This document shows positions 8,358 to 16,761 of a DNA stretch of 64,000 nt, piece after piece. The position numbers were made by a program, and so were the translations under genes. Positions within the stretch are counted from its first letter, which is position 1. Each line of letters begins with the position of its first letter. This DNA comes from Hyphomicrobiales bacterium (GTDB lineage Bacteria > Pseudomonadota > Alphaproteobacteria > Rhizobiales > Rhizobiaceae), in the NCBI GenBank assembly GCA_900465665.1, contig UBJO01000066.1:43323-107322 (forward strand), in the 5' to 3' direction. Under the pieces are notes generated by a model, which saw nothing but the letters and a program-made list of their open reading frames with translations, was not told the origin of the DNA and searched no databases.

Positions 8358-9400
8358 GTGGTTTACACACGCCGCAACGTCATTGCCATATCAGGAGCCG
8401 CGCTGGCGGGCGCCGTTCTGCCGAAGGTCGCAGCCGCACAGTCGATCGGCTTCACGCCCTCGCCGATCTATCCGGATCCAGCCATCCAGGTTCTCGACCC
8501 GAGCTTTGCCAAATATCGCGTCGCCAGCTTGTCTCTGGAACAGGTCGCCACCGGCGCCCGGTGGCTGGAAGGCGCCGTCTGGTTCGGCGACGGCCGCTAT
8601 CTGCTGGTTAGTGACGTGCCGAACAACCGGGTCATGAAATATGACGAGACGAACGAGACCTGGAGCGTCTTCAACCCGAATTCGAACTATTCGAACGGTC
8701 ACGCCCGCGACATGCAGGGCCGGCTCTTGTCGTGCGAGCACCTCACGCGCCGCGTTACCCGCACTGAATATGACGGTTCGATCACGGTTCTGGCCGACAA
8801 TTATAAGGGCAAGAAGCTCAACTCTCCGAACGACATCGTCTGCAAGTCGGACGGCTCGATCTGGTTTACTGACCCGCCCTTCGGCATCGCCGGCGAATGG
8901 GAAGGCGACAAGGCCGAACCGGAACTGCCGCATTCCGTCTATCGCATCTCGCCTGACGGGAAACTCAGCCTTGTCACCGACGAGCTGAGGGTCCGAACGG
9001 CCTCGCTTTCTCGGAAGACGAGAAGAAGCTCTATATCGTCGAAGGCCGCGCCCAGCCCTATCGCGTCATCTGGTCCTATGATGTCGGCAAGGACGGTTTC
9101 TCGCTTTCCAACAAGAAGGCGCTTGTCACCGCCGACGACAATGGCGGCCTCGATGGCTTCCGCGTCGATGTTGACGGTAACCTGTGGTGCGGCTGGGGCT
9201 CTTCGGGTGCGGCCGGCGCCAAGCCGGAAGACCTCAATGGCGTGAAGATCTTCAACAAGGCCGGCAAGGCGATCGGCTTCATCAAGCTGCCGGAACGCTG
9301 CCCGAACCTGTGCTTCGGCATTCCGAAGAAGAACCGCCTCTACATGGCGTCCAGCCATTCGGTCTACGCGCTCTATGTCGAGACGCGCGGCGCCGTCTGA
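8358..9400 (+). pseudogene. SMP-30/gluconolactonase family protein with Tat signal, frameshifted
   Basis: Reads as one SMP-30/gluconolactonase beta-propeller of about 347 residues interrupted by a one-base frameshift. Residues 1-28 contain YTRRNVIAIS and a hydrophobic stretch ending AAAQ, a plausible Tat export signal. The body has WLEGAVWFGDGRYLLVSDV, LNSPNDIVCKSDGSIWFTDPPFGI and related propeller strands. After DEL (codons at 8979-8987) the sequence AGGGT loses the frame. Restoring one G at 8989-8991 gives GPNGLAFSEDEKKLYIVEG and continues to a TGA at 9398-9400. This is either a genuine inactivation or a sequencing error in a short G run. The start is GTG at 8358. It is adjacent and convergent to rhaI, so a rhamnonolactone or similar lactone substrate is conceivable but unproven. 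Confidence 0.8.
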
Positions 9401-9408
9401 TTAGAAAT

Positions 9409-9439
9409 TCGAGCCGCCGCTGTTGTCGCGGCGGCTCGA
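9409..9439. terminator. Bidirectional hairpin between convergent genes
   Basis: A perfect 12-bp inverted repeat TCGAGCCGCCGC/GCGGCGGCTCGA with a 7-nt loop lies between the convergent stops of the SMP-30 gene and rhaI. There is no strong T-run on the plus strand; the minus side ends in GAATTTCTAA. Confidence 0.65.
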
Positions 9440-9453
9440 TCAAGCCTTCGATC

Positions 9454-10746
9454 TCAGATGATACCGCCGCTTCCGCCGACGGACGCCGGGCGCTCCGCGG
9501 CGACCTTCTTGCGGTAGCCGCTGGCGCGATAGGTCGCGACGGGATCAATAGCGCCACCGGCGCGGCGACGAGCTTCCGCCAGGATCGGCTCGACATCGGT
9601 GCGATAGCCGCGCTTCAGCGTCTCCGTCGCCATCAGGGCGTCGTTTTCATCCTGGAAGCCTGCCAGCGCCTTGCGGTCGACGATCAGCGCCTGCGCGTAG
9701 GCGCGGCGGATTTCATTGGCGCTGTTGATCAGGCTTTCGATCGGGTCGGTCACATTGTGCGACTGGTCGATCATGTGGGCCGGGTTGAAGTCGTTGACAC
9801 CGCGCTGCTCGGCCTCGACCAGCTCGTTGAACACGAGGAACAGGCGGTAAGGCTCGATCGAACCAGCGTCGAGGTCGTCGTCGCCATACTTCGAGTCGTT
9901 GAAATGGAAGCCGCCGAGCTTGCCGAACTGGATCAGGCGGGCGACGATCATCTCGATATTGGTGTTCGGCGCGTGATGGCCGAGGTCGACGAGGCAATGC
10001 GCCTTCGGGCCGAGCGTCTGGGCGATCAGGTAGTTGGTCCCCCAGTCCTGCACGACCGTCGAATAGAAGGCCGGCTCGTACATCTTGTGCTCGGAGAACA
10101 GCTTCCAATCATCAGGCAGCGCCTTGTAGATGTCGGCCATCGAGGCGAGGTAGCGTTCGAAGGAGCGGGTGAAGTTGCTCTGGCCCGGGAAGTTCGAGCC
10201 GTCGCCAACCCAGACGGTCAGCGCCTTGGAGCCGATCGCCTTGCCGATCTCGATGCATTCGATGTTGTGCTCGACGGCCTGCGCGCGCGTTGCCGCGTTC
10301 GTGTGGCTGAGCGATCCGTACTTGTAGGAATGGACCTGGCCGGGCGCGTCTGAGAAGGTGTTGGAATTCATCGCGTCGAAGCCGAGGCCGAGCTGGTCGC
10401 CCTTCGCCTTCAATTCCTTGACGTCGGTCTTGTCCCACGGAATGTGGAGCGAGACGTTCGGTGTTGCGCGGGTCAGTTCGTTGATCACGGAGCAATCGTC
10501 GAGCTTGTCGAAGATGCCGCGTGGTTCACCGGTGCCGGGAAAGCGGGCAAAGCGCGTGCCGCCAGTGCCGACGCCCCAGGAGGGCACGGCCACGAAGAAT
10601 TCGGAAACGCGGCGTGTGATCGCTTCAATGTCCACGCCACGGCGCGAAAGATTGGCGCCCAGCGCCTCGTAATCGGATTTGAGCGCGGATGCGCGCTTTT
10701 CGTTTTCCTGCGCAATCACATCCTGCGCGATTTTGGTCTCGGCCAT
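9454..10746 (-). CDS. rhaI: L-rhamnose isomerase
   Basis: A 430-residue cytosolic isomerase converting L-rhamnose to L-rhamnulose, of the Pseudomonas stutzeri type rather than the E. coli RhaA type. Residues at the metal-site positions I recall for the P. stutzeri enzyme are all present at the same numbers: E219 (SEHK), D254 and H257 (VDLGHH), H281 (GFHFND), D289 and D291 (YGDDD) and D327 (HMID). A GGGAGGAACTG precedes the ATG at 10746. It lies 246 nt after rhaD on the same strand, with a small antisense membrane protein gene between them. In R. leguminosarum rhaDI is transcribed divergently from the transporter operon, and the same layout is seen here. Confidence 0.93.
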   Translation of the reverse strand: MAETKIAQDVIAQENEKRASALKSDYEALGANLSRRGVDIEAITRRVSEFFVAVPSWGVGTGGTRFARFPGTGEPRGIFDKLDDCSVINELTRATPNVSLHIPWDKTDVKELKAKGDQLGLGFDAMNSNTFSDAPGQVHSYKYGSLSHTNAATRAQAVEHNIECIEIGKAIGSKALTVWVGDGSNFPGQSNFTRSFERYLASMADIYKALPDDWKLFSEHKMYEPAFYSTVVQDWGTNYLIAQTLGPKAHCLVDLGHHAPNTNIEMIVARLIQFGKLGGFHFNDSKYGDDDLDAGSIEPYRLFLVFNELVEAEQRGVNDFNPAHMIDQSHNVTDPIESLINSANEIRRAYAQALIVDRKALAGFQDENDALMATETLKRGYRTDVEPILAEARRRAGGAIDPVATYRASGYRKKVAAERPASVGGSGGII

Positions 10747-10830
10747 CAGTTCCTCCCTCTTCGCATCGAACCAAACGGCTCCTGTCCGCGTTTCGGTGCC
10801 TGAAATACCTAATTCAATAACGAGGCGACC

Positions 10831-10989
10831 TTGGACATCATACGCATTCTTTTCGCGATCATCCTGCCACCTGTCGGCGTCTTCCTGCAGGTCGGAATCG
10901 GCCTGCAGTTCTGGCTAAACATTCTGCTGACGCTGTGCGGCTACGTGCCGGGGATCATCCATGCGGTATGGGTGATCCTCCGGCGGTAG
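10831..10989 (+). CDS. YqaE/Pmp3 family small membrane protein
   Basis: A 52-residue very hydrophobic protein. It starts with TTG at 10831, preceded by GAGG 6 nt upstream, and ends at the TAG at 10987-10989. DIIRILFAIILPPVGVFLQ followed by FWLNILLTLCGYVPGIIHA and a terminal ILRR is the two-helix Pmp3/YqaE/PMP3 pattern (UPF0057). The family is linked to membrane potential and salt stress in yeast and plants, but its bacterial role is unclear. It lies antisense between rhaD (stop 3 nt away, convergent) and rhaI (divergent), which is an odd place for an unrelated housekeeping gene. Confidence 0.8.
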   Translation: MDIIRILFAIILPPVGVFLQVGIGLQFWLNILLTLCGYVPGIIHAVWVILRR

Positions 10990-10992
10990 CGA

Positions 10993-13089
10993 TCAGCGCG
11001 GGAAGCTCTGGGCGTTGCCGGCATCGACGTTGATGATATTGCCGGTGGACTTTGCCGAGAGATCGGACGCGAGGAAGTAGATCGCTTCGGCGATGTCCTC
11101 AGGGAAGACGTTGAGCTTCAGCATGGAGCGCTTGCGGTAGTGCTCCTCCAGCTCGTTGATCTCGATCTTCGACGATGCCGCACGCTGTTCGCGCCACTCG
11201 CCGTTCCAGATCTTCGATCCACGCAGGACCGCATCCGGGTTCACGGTGTTGACGCGAATGCCGGCTTCCGCGCCTTCGAGCGCAAGGCAACGCGCGAGAT
11301 GGATCTCGGCAGCCTTGGCCGTGCAATAGGCGGCCGCGTTCGGAGACGATGCCAGGCCGTTCTTCGAAGCGACAAACACGACGTTGCCGCCGAGGTTCTG
11401 CTTGCGGAAAAGGCGGAAGGCTTCGCGCGAAACGAGGAAGTAGCCGGTCGCCAGAATGTCGATGTTCTTGTTCCACATCGAAAGCTCGGTGCTTTCGATC
11501 GGTGCGGACGAAGCAATACCAGCGTTCGAGACGAGGATATCGACGCCGCCGAATTCGACGCAGGCTTCCGCGAAGGACGAGATCACGCCGTCTTCCTTGG
11601 TCACGTCGAGCTTGACGCCGCGAACGGCATCGGCGCCGAACTGCTTGGCGAAATCGGCCTCTGTGCCGTCGAGCGCTTCCTGGTCGATATCGGCCAGAAC
11701 CACGCAGGCACCTTCGCCGATCAGGCGGGCAGCCGTCGCACGGCCGATGCCGCCGGCGCCGCCGGTGACGAATGCAACCTTGCCGGCTAGGCTCTTCGGC
11801 TTCGGCATGCGCTGAAGCTTGGCTTCCTCGAGCAGCCAGTATTCGATGTCGAAAGCTTCCTGTTCAGGCAGGCCCTGATATTCGGAAACGGTCGAGGCGC
11901 CGCGCATGACGTTGATGGCGTTGACATAGAACTCGCTGGCGATACGCGCCGTTGCCTTGTCGCGGGCAAAAGACAGCATGCCGACGCCGGGAACGAGGAA
12001 GATGACCGGGTTCGCGTCGCGCATGGCGGGCGAATTGTCATGCTTGCAGTCGTTGTAGTAGCGCGCGTAGTCGGCGCGGTAGTCTTCGAGCGCCTTGTCG
12101 AGACCGGCAACGATCGCATCCACATCGGGCTTCGCTGGGTCGAAATCGACGATGAGCGGGCGGATCTTGGTGCGCAGGAAGTGATCGGGGCAGCTGGTGC
12201 CGAGCGCGCCGAGCGGCTGCAGGTTCCTCGAATTGACGAATTCGAGAACGGCGTCCTGGTCGTCGAAGTGGCCGAGCTTGCGTTCGGCCTTGCCGATGCG
12301 GCCGCGGATTTCGGGCATCAGGCGGGCCGCAATGGCGCGGCGCTGTTCGGCGGCCAAGCTCTCAGTGGCGGCACCACCGAAAATCGTCTTGCCTTCGGTC
12401 TTTTCGGCAAACCAGACAATCGCCTTGTTGATGATGTCGAGCGTCAGCTCGTAGCAGGCCTTGGCGTCGTTGGCCCAGGTGAAAAGGCCATGGCTTTCGA
12501 GCACGACGCCCTTGGAATTCGGGTTCGCCTTGACGAAGGCTTCGAGGTCGAGGCCGAGCTGGAAGCCTGGGCGGCGCCAAGGCAGCCAGCCGATGTCGGC
12601 ACCGAAGATCTGCTGGGTCAGCTCCTTGGAGTTCTTCGAAGCAGCGATCGCGATGATTGCATCGGGGTGCATGTGGTCGACATGCGTGAAGGGCACGAAA
12701 CCATGCAGCGGCGTGTCGATCGAAGCGGCGCGGCTGTTGAGATTGTAGGTGCAATGGGGGAGGAAGCCGACCATGCGGTCTTCGTCTTCAACGCCTTTGT
12801 AGATGCCCTTCAGCGAATCCAGCTTGTCCTGATAGAGGGTGGCGAAGCCGTCGAGCTTGATGGTGCCGACGTCGCCGCCCGAACCCTTGACCCAGAGAAC
12901 CTTGACCTTTTCGCCGGTGAGCGGGTCGGTTTCCATGACCTTGGCCGACGTGTTGCCGCCGCCATAGTTGGTGATGCGCTTGTCGGCGCCCAGCAGGTTC
13001 GAGCGATAGAGCAGCTTCCCAGGCTCATCCAGCCCTGCAGCGTACGAGTCATCCCAACGGTTATCCAGAAGCCGGACGGTTGCCGCCAT
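10993..13089 (-). CDS. rhaD: Bifunctional rhamnulose-1-phosphate aldolase / short-chain dehydrogenase
   Basis: A 698-residue fusion. Residues of about 20-390 form a class II aldolase with the zinc ligand cluster in FTHVDHMHPD (H139, H141) and a third histidine in ESHGLF (H200). From about residue 433 there is a complete short-chain dehydrogenase: cofactor loop TGGAGGIG (442-449), NAG (522-524), and catalytic S575, Y588 and K592. The aldolase splits L-rhamnulose-1-phosphate into dihydroxyacetone phosphate and L-lactaldehyde; the dehydrogenase half is thought to oxidise the lactaldehyde. A GGGAGGATGAC precedes the ATG. It is divergent from rhaR across a 199-nt regulatory region. Confidence 0.93.
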   Translation of the reverse strand: MAATVRLLDNRWDDSYAAGLDEPGKLLYRSNLLGADKRITNYGGGNTSAKVMETDPLTGEKVKVLWVKGSGGDVGTIKLDGFATLYQDKLDSLKGIYKGVEDEDRMVGFLPHCTYNLNSRAASIDTPLHGFVPFTHVDHMHPDAIIAIAASKNSKELTQQIFGADIGWLPWRRPGFQLGLDLEAFVKANPNSKGVVLESHGLFTWANDAKACYELTLDIINKAIVWFAEKTEGKTIFGGAATESLAAEQRRAIAARLMPEIRGRIGKAERKLGHFDDQDAVLEFVNSRNLQPLGALGTSCPDHFLRTKIRPLIVDFDPAKPDVDAIVAGLDKALEDYRADYARYYNDCKHDNSPAMRDANPVIFLVPGVGMLSFARDKATARIASEFYVNAINVMRGASTVSEYQGLPEQEAFDIEYWLLEEAKLQRMPKPKSLAGKVAFVTGGAGGIGRATAARLIGEGACVVLADIDQEALDGTEADFAKQFGADAVRGVKLDVTKEDGVISSFAEACVEFGGVDILVSNAGIASSAPIESTELSMWNKNIDILATGYFLVSREAFRLFRKQNLGGNVVFVASKNGLASSPNAAAYCTAKAAEIHLARCLALEGAEAGIRVNTVNPDAVLRGSKIWNGEWREQRAASSKIEINELEEHYRKRSMLKLNVFPEDIAEAIYFLASDLSAKSTGNIINVDAGNAQSFPR

Positions 13090-13152
13090 GTCATCCTCCC
13101 ATGTAGAATTCTTCAGGACGCGAAAATGAGTAATACGCCCTTTGCGGTGACG

Positions 13153-13276
13153 GTATCGCTCATCAAAAGCGGCGTTGTCAATCGAAAACGATCAAGAACG
13201 ATTATGTTGCAACGCAGTATGGAAAAATATGATCGTTTGTGATTGACACATAGTCACAACTGCGAAATAAACGATG
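13153..13276. promoter_or_regulatory. rhaD/rhaR divergent control region with AACGAT half-sites
   Basis: AAACGATCA (13186-13194) and its exact reverse complement TGATCGTTT (13230-13238) form an inverted repeat with centres 44 nt apart. Further AACGAT copies lie at 13197-13202 and 13270-13275. A rightward promoter may be TTGACA (13243-13248), 17 nt, AATAAA (13266-13271). A leftward -35 may be the complement of 13176-13181 (TTGACA). These repeats are the best candidates for RhaR binding sites. Confidence 0.55.
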
Positions 13277-13288
13277 CAGGAGGAACCC

Positions 13289-14098
13289 ATGCACGAACGC
13301 GAACGCCATCGCATCATATTGAGCGCCGTACAGGAAAAGTCGGTCGTGACGGTTCAGGATATTTCCGAGCTGACCGAGGCTTCCGAGGCGACAATCCGGC
13401 GTGACATCGCAGCGCTTCACGTGCAGGGAAAGATCCGGCGTGTGCGTGGCGGCGCGGAAGCCGTGCATCCGCCGCAGCTCGGCAATCTAGCTGGCCGGCC
13501 TTTCCGGGTTTCAGAATCAGTCAACTCCGATAAGAAGCGCGCAATTGCGCGCGCAGCCGTCGATCTCTGCGATCCCGGCGACGCCATCATCATCAATGGT
13601 GGAACGACCACCTTCCAGATGGTGCATTTCATGGCGGCGCATCGCATGCAGGTGATGACCAATTCCTTCGCGATCGCCGAGCATCTGGTCAAGCATTCGA
13701 AGAACACGGTGACGGTTCCCGGTGGAGTGATCTATCGCGAGCAGAGCCTCATCCTGTCGCCCTTCGACAATGACGCGATCCGCAATTTCTATGCGCGTCG
13801 CTTCTTCATCGGTGCGCAGGGCGTCGGGCCGCTCGGCATCATGGAAGCGGATGCGCAGATCATCCAGAGCGAGCAGAAGCTGATGCATCAGGCCGACGAG
13901 CTGATCGTCATGGTCGATTCCAGCAAGTTTCATCGCCGCTCGAGCCTCATTTTGTGCGGGCTCGATCGTGTTACGACAGTGATCACGGACGAGGGGGTCT
14001 CCGACGAGGCGGTGCGGATGATCGAGGATGCGGGCGTCAAGCTCGTCGTTGCGAGCATGGTCTCGCAGGCAAGGGAGGATTCCTCGTCGGTCGCCTGA
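13289..14098 (+). CDS. rhaR: DeoR family regulator of rhamnose catabolism
   Basis: A 269-residue DeoR-type repressor. The N-terminal helix-turn-helix is at about residues 6-58 (VTVQDISELTEASEATIRRDIAALHVQGKIRRVRGGA, in pieces). A phosphosugar-sensing C-terminal domain follows, with IIINGGTTTFQM, MTNSFAIAEHL, NTVTVPGG and VDSSKF. I place the start at the ATG at 13289, directly after CAGGAGGAACCC; an in-frame ATG at 13274 would lie upstream of that ribosome-binding site. It opens the rightward rhaSTPQUK group and faces rhaD, so it most likely represses both directions until a rhamnose-derived effector binds. Confidence 0.9.
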   Translation: MHERERHRIILSAVQEKSVVTVQDISELTEASEATIRRDIAALHVQGKIRRVRGGAEAVHPPQLGNLAGRPFRVSESVNSDKKRAIARAAVDLCDPGDAIIINGGTTTFQMVHFMAAHRMQVMTNSFAIAEHLVKHSKNTVTVPGGVIYREQSLILSPFDNDAIRNFYARRFFIGAQGVGPLGIMEADAQIIQSEQKLMHQADELIVMVDSSKFHRRSSLILCGLDRVTTVITDEGVSDEAVRMIEDAGVKLVVASMVSQAREDSSSVA

Positions 14099-14148
14099 GC
14101 GGCACCGGCAGGATGTAGTCAAGTCAATCAACGTGGGAGGAAGAAAGC

Positions 14149-15144
14149 ATGAAACTCGCAAAGACACTGGCGGTGGGCGTCGCCTTTGCCGTCGCATTGA
14201 TGGCAGGTGCTGCAAGCGCCAAGGACATCAAGATCGGCCTGGTGGTCAAGTCGCTCGGCAACGGCTTCTTTGAAGCCGCCAACAAGGGCGCCCAGGAAGC
14301 AGCCAAGGAACTCGGCGGCGTGGAAGTCATCTACACCGGCCCGACCTCGACGACGGCCGAAGGCCAGATCGAAGTTATCAACTCGCTGATCGCACAGGGC
14401 GTCGACGCCATCGCGATCTCCGCCAACGATCCTGACGCTGTCATCCCGGCCCTGAAGAAGGCCAAGCAGCGCGGCATCAAGGTCATCTCCTGGGATTCCG
14501 GCGTCAACAAGGACGGACGTATTTTGCAGCTGAACCCATCGTCCAACGAACTGATCGGCAAGATGTGCCTGACGCTCGTCAAGGATCATCTCGAAGGCGG
14601 CAAGGGTGACTTCGCGATCCTGTCCGCAACAACCACCTCGACGAACCAGAACATCTGGATCGGCGAGATGAAGAAGCAGCTCAAGGACTTCGCCGGCATG
14701 AACCTCGTCACCACCGTTTACGGCGACGACCTCTCCGACAAGTCCTACCGCGAAGCCGAAGGCCTGCTGAAGTCCAACCCGAACGTCAAGGTCATCGTCG
14801 CCCCGACGACGGTCGGCGTTCTGGCCGCTTCCAAGGTCGTCGAAGACAAGGGTCTCGTTGGCAAGGTCTATGTCACGGGTCTCGGCCTGCCGTCCGAAAT
14901 GGCCGGTGCAATCAAGTCTGGTGCGACGAAGGAATTCGCGATCTGGAACCCGATCGATCTCGGCTACTCCGCAACGCAGATCGCCTACCACCTCGTAAAG
15001 GGTGACGCGACCGGCAAGCCGGGCACTGAAATCGAAGCCGGCCGCATGGGCAAGATCAAGGTAGATGACAAGGGAGAAGCCGCAATGGCCGACCCGTTCA
15101 TCTACAACGCGTCGAACATCGACCAGTTCTCGAAGGTTTTCTAA
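14149..15144 (+). CDS. rhaS: Rhamnose ABC transporter substrate-binding protein
   Basis: A 331-residue periplasmic sugar-binding protein of the RbsB/LacI-like fold. Residues 1-24 are a signal peptide ending AGAASA before KDIKIGLVVK. The fold marks are GNGFFEAANKGAQEAAKELG, LIAQGVDAIAISANDPDAV, IKVISWDSGVN and an ALTNP-like GDATGKPGT region near the end. It has a GGGAGG ribosome-binding site 8 nt before the ATG, and a strong hairpin follows its stop. That hairpin fits the usual need to make more binding protein than membrane components. It delivers L-rhamnose to RhaPQ. Confidence 0.92.
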   Translation: MKLAKTLAVGVAFAVALMAGAASAKDIKIGLVVKSLGNGFFEAANKGAQEAAKELGGVEVIYTGPTSTTAEGQIEVINSLIAQGVDAIAISANDPDAVIPALKKAKQRGIKVISWDSGVNKDGRILQLNPSSNELIGKMCLTLVKDHLEGGKGDFAILSATTTSTNQNIWIGEMKKQLKDFAGMNLVTTVYGDDLSDKSYREAEGLLKSNPNVKVIVAPTTVGVLAASKVVEDKGLVGKVYVTGLGLPSEMAGAIKSGATKEFAIWNPIDLGYSATQIAYHLVKGDATGKPGTEIEAGRMGKIKVDDKGEAAMADPFIYNASNIDQFSKVF

Positions 15145-15165
15145 GCCTCGCTTGGACGAAACAAA

Positions 15166-15186
15166 CCCGGCGGCACAGCCGCCGGG
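15166..15186 (+). terminator. Hairpin between rhaS and rhaT (attenuator or mRNA stabiliser)
   Basis: A perfect 9-bp stem CCCGGCGGC/GCCGCCGGG with an ACA loop, 21 nt after the rhaS stop codon and without a T-run. It probably protects the rhaS message or causes partial termination, so that the downstream ATPase and permease genes are expressed less. Confidence 0.6.
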
Positions 15187-15215
15187 CCCTTCCCAATGAA
15201 CACTGGTAAGCGCTG

Positions 15216-16751
15216 ATGAACAACGCCCTTCAACATCCTGTTGCAAGCGTCGCGACAAACGACGTACCCGCAATTCTCGAGATGCGCGGCATCTCGCAGA
15301 TCTTCCCTGGCGTGAAGGCGCTCGATAACGTCAGCATCGCGCTCTATCCCGGCAAGGTCACCGCGCTGATCGGCGAAAACGGTGCCGGCAAGTCGACCCT
15401 CGTCAAGATCCTGACCGGCATTTATCGCCCGAACGAAGGCGAGATCCTCGTCGAGGGCAAGCCGACGACGTTTGCCAATGCGCAAGCCGCTATCGATGCC
15501 GGCGTTACCGCCATCCATCAGGAGACCGTGCTTTTCGACGAACTGACGGTTGCCGAAAACATTTTCCTCGGCCATGCGCCGCGCACGCGCTTGCGCACCA
15601 TCGACTGGAAGCTGATGAACAGCCGCGCCAAGGCGCTGCTCACCTCGCTTGAAAGCAATATCGATCCGACGATCCGCCTGAAGGACCTCTCTATCGCGCA
15701 GCGCCACCTCGTGGCCATCTCCCGCGCACTGTCGATCGAGGCCCGCATCGTCATCATGGATGAGCCGACGGCGGCCTTGTCGCGCAAGGAGATCGACGAT
15801 CTGTTCCGCATCGTCGAAGGCCTGAAGGCACAGGGCAAGGCAATCCTCTTCATCAGCCACAAGTTCGACGAACTCTACGAGATCGCCGACAACTTCGCGG
15901 TCTTCCGCGACGGCGGCGCCGTCGGCCACGGCAATCTGAAAGCCACACCCCAGGACGAGATCGTTCGCATGATGGTCGGCCGCGATGTCGAGAACGCATT
16001 CCCGAAGATCGACGTCGCGATCGGCGGACCGGTACTGCAGGTCGAGAAATACTGCCACCAGACCGAGTTCCGCGACATCTCGCTGACGCTGCGCAAGGGC
16101 GAGATCCTCGGCGTCTACGGCCTGATCGGCGCCGGCCGCTCCGAACTCTGTCAGTCCCTGTTCGGCATTACCAAACCGCAATCGGGCAAGCTGACGCTTG
16201 ACGGCCGGGAGATCAGCATCAACTCGCCGCTCGATGCCATCCGTGCCGGCATCGTCTATGTGCCGGAAGAGCGCGGCCGTCACGGCCTGGCGCTTCCCAT
16301 GCCGATCTACCAGAACATGACGCTGCCTTCGCTCGGGCGCACTTCGCGCAAGGGTTTCCTGAAGGCGGCCAATGAGTTCGCGTTGGCGCGCAAATATGCC
16401 GAGCGGCTCGATCTGCGCGCGGCGGCGCTTTCGGTTCCAGTCGGAACGCTGTCGGGTGGCAACCAGCAGAAGGTGGTGATCGGCAAGTGGCTGGCGACCA
16501 TGCCCAAGGTCATCATTCTAGACGAACCGACCAAGGGCATTGACATCGGCTCGAAGGCCGCCGTCCACGGCTTCATCAGCCAGCTCGCCGCCGAGGGCCT
16601 CTCCATCATCATGATCTCATCGGAGCTGCCGGAGATCATCGGAATGTCCGACCGGGTGCTTGTCATGAAGGAGGGCCTGTCGGCCGGCCTGTTCGAGCGC
16701 AAGGACCTGACGCCGGAAACGCTGGTGCGCGCTGCCACCGGTAACGCTTGA
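15216..16751 (+). CDS. rhaT: Rhamnose ABC transporter ATP-binding protein
   Basis: A 511-residue double ATPase of the monosaccharide (RbsA/MglA) class. The first half has a full Walker A GENGAGKST (53-61), VIMDEPTAALS and a weak signature LSIAQRH. The second half has the degenerate GLIGAGRSEL loop and a full LSGGNQQKV signature with VIILDEPTKGID. This asymmetric pattern is normal for the class. It energises uptake through RhaP and RhaQ. The gene lies 71 nt after rhaS across a hairpin and 10 nt before rhaP. The name follows the Rhizobium leguminosarum scheme; it is not the E. coli RhaT symporter. Confidence 0.93.
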   Translation: MNNALQHPVASVATNDVPAILEMRGISQIFPGVKALDNVSIALYPGKVTALIGENGAGKSTLVKILTGIYRPNEGEILVEGKPTTFANAQAAIDAGVTAIHQETVLFDELTVAENIFLGHAPRTRLRTIDWKLMNSRAKALLTSLESNIDPTIRLKDLSIAQRHLVAISRALSIEARIVIMDEPTAALSRKEIDDLFRIVEGLKAQGKAILFISHKFDELYEIADNFAVFRDGGAVGHGNLKATPQDEIVRMMVGRDVENAFPKIDVAIGGPVLQVEKYCHQTEFRDISLTLRKGEILGVYGLIGAGRSELCQSLFGITKPQSGKLTLDGREISINSPLDAIRAGIVYVPEERGRHGLALPMPIYQNMTLPSLGRTSRKGFLKAANEFALARKYAERLDLRAAALSVPVGTLSGGNQQKVVIGKWLATMPKVIILDEPTKGIDIGSKAAVHGFISQLAAEGLSIIMISSELPEIIGMSDRVLVMKEGLSAGLFERKDLTPETLVRAATGNA

Positions 16752-16761
16752 GGTAACCAGC

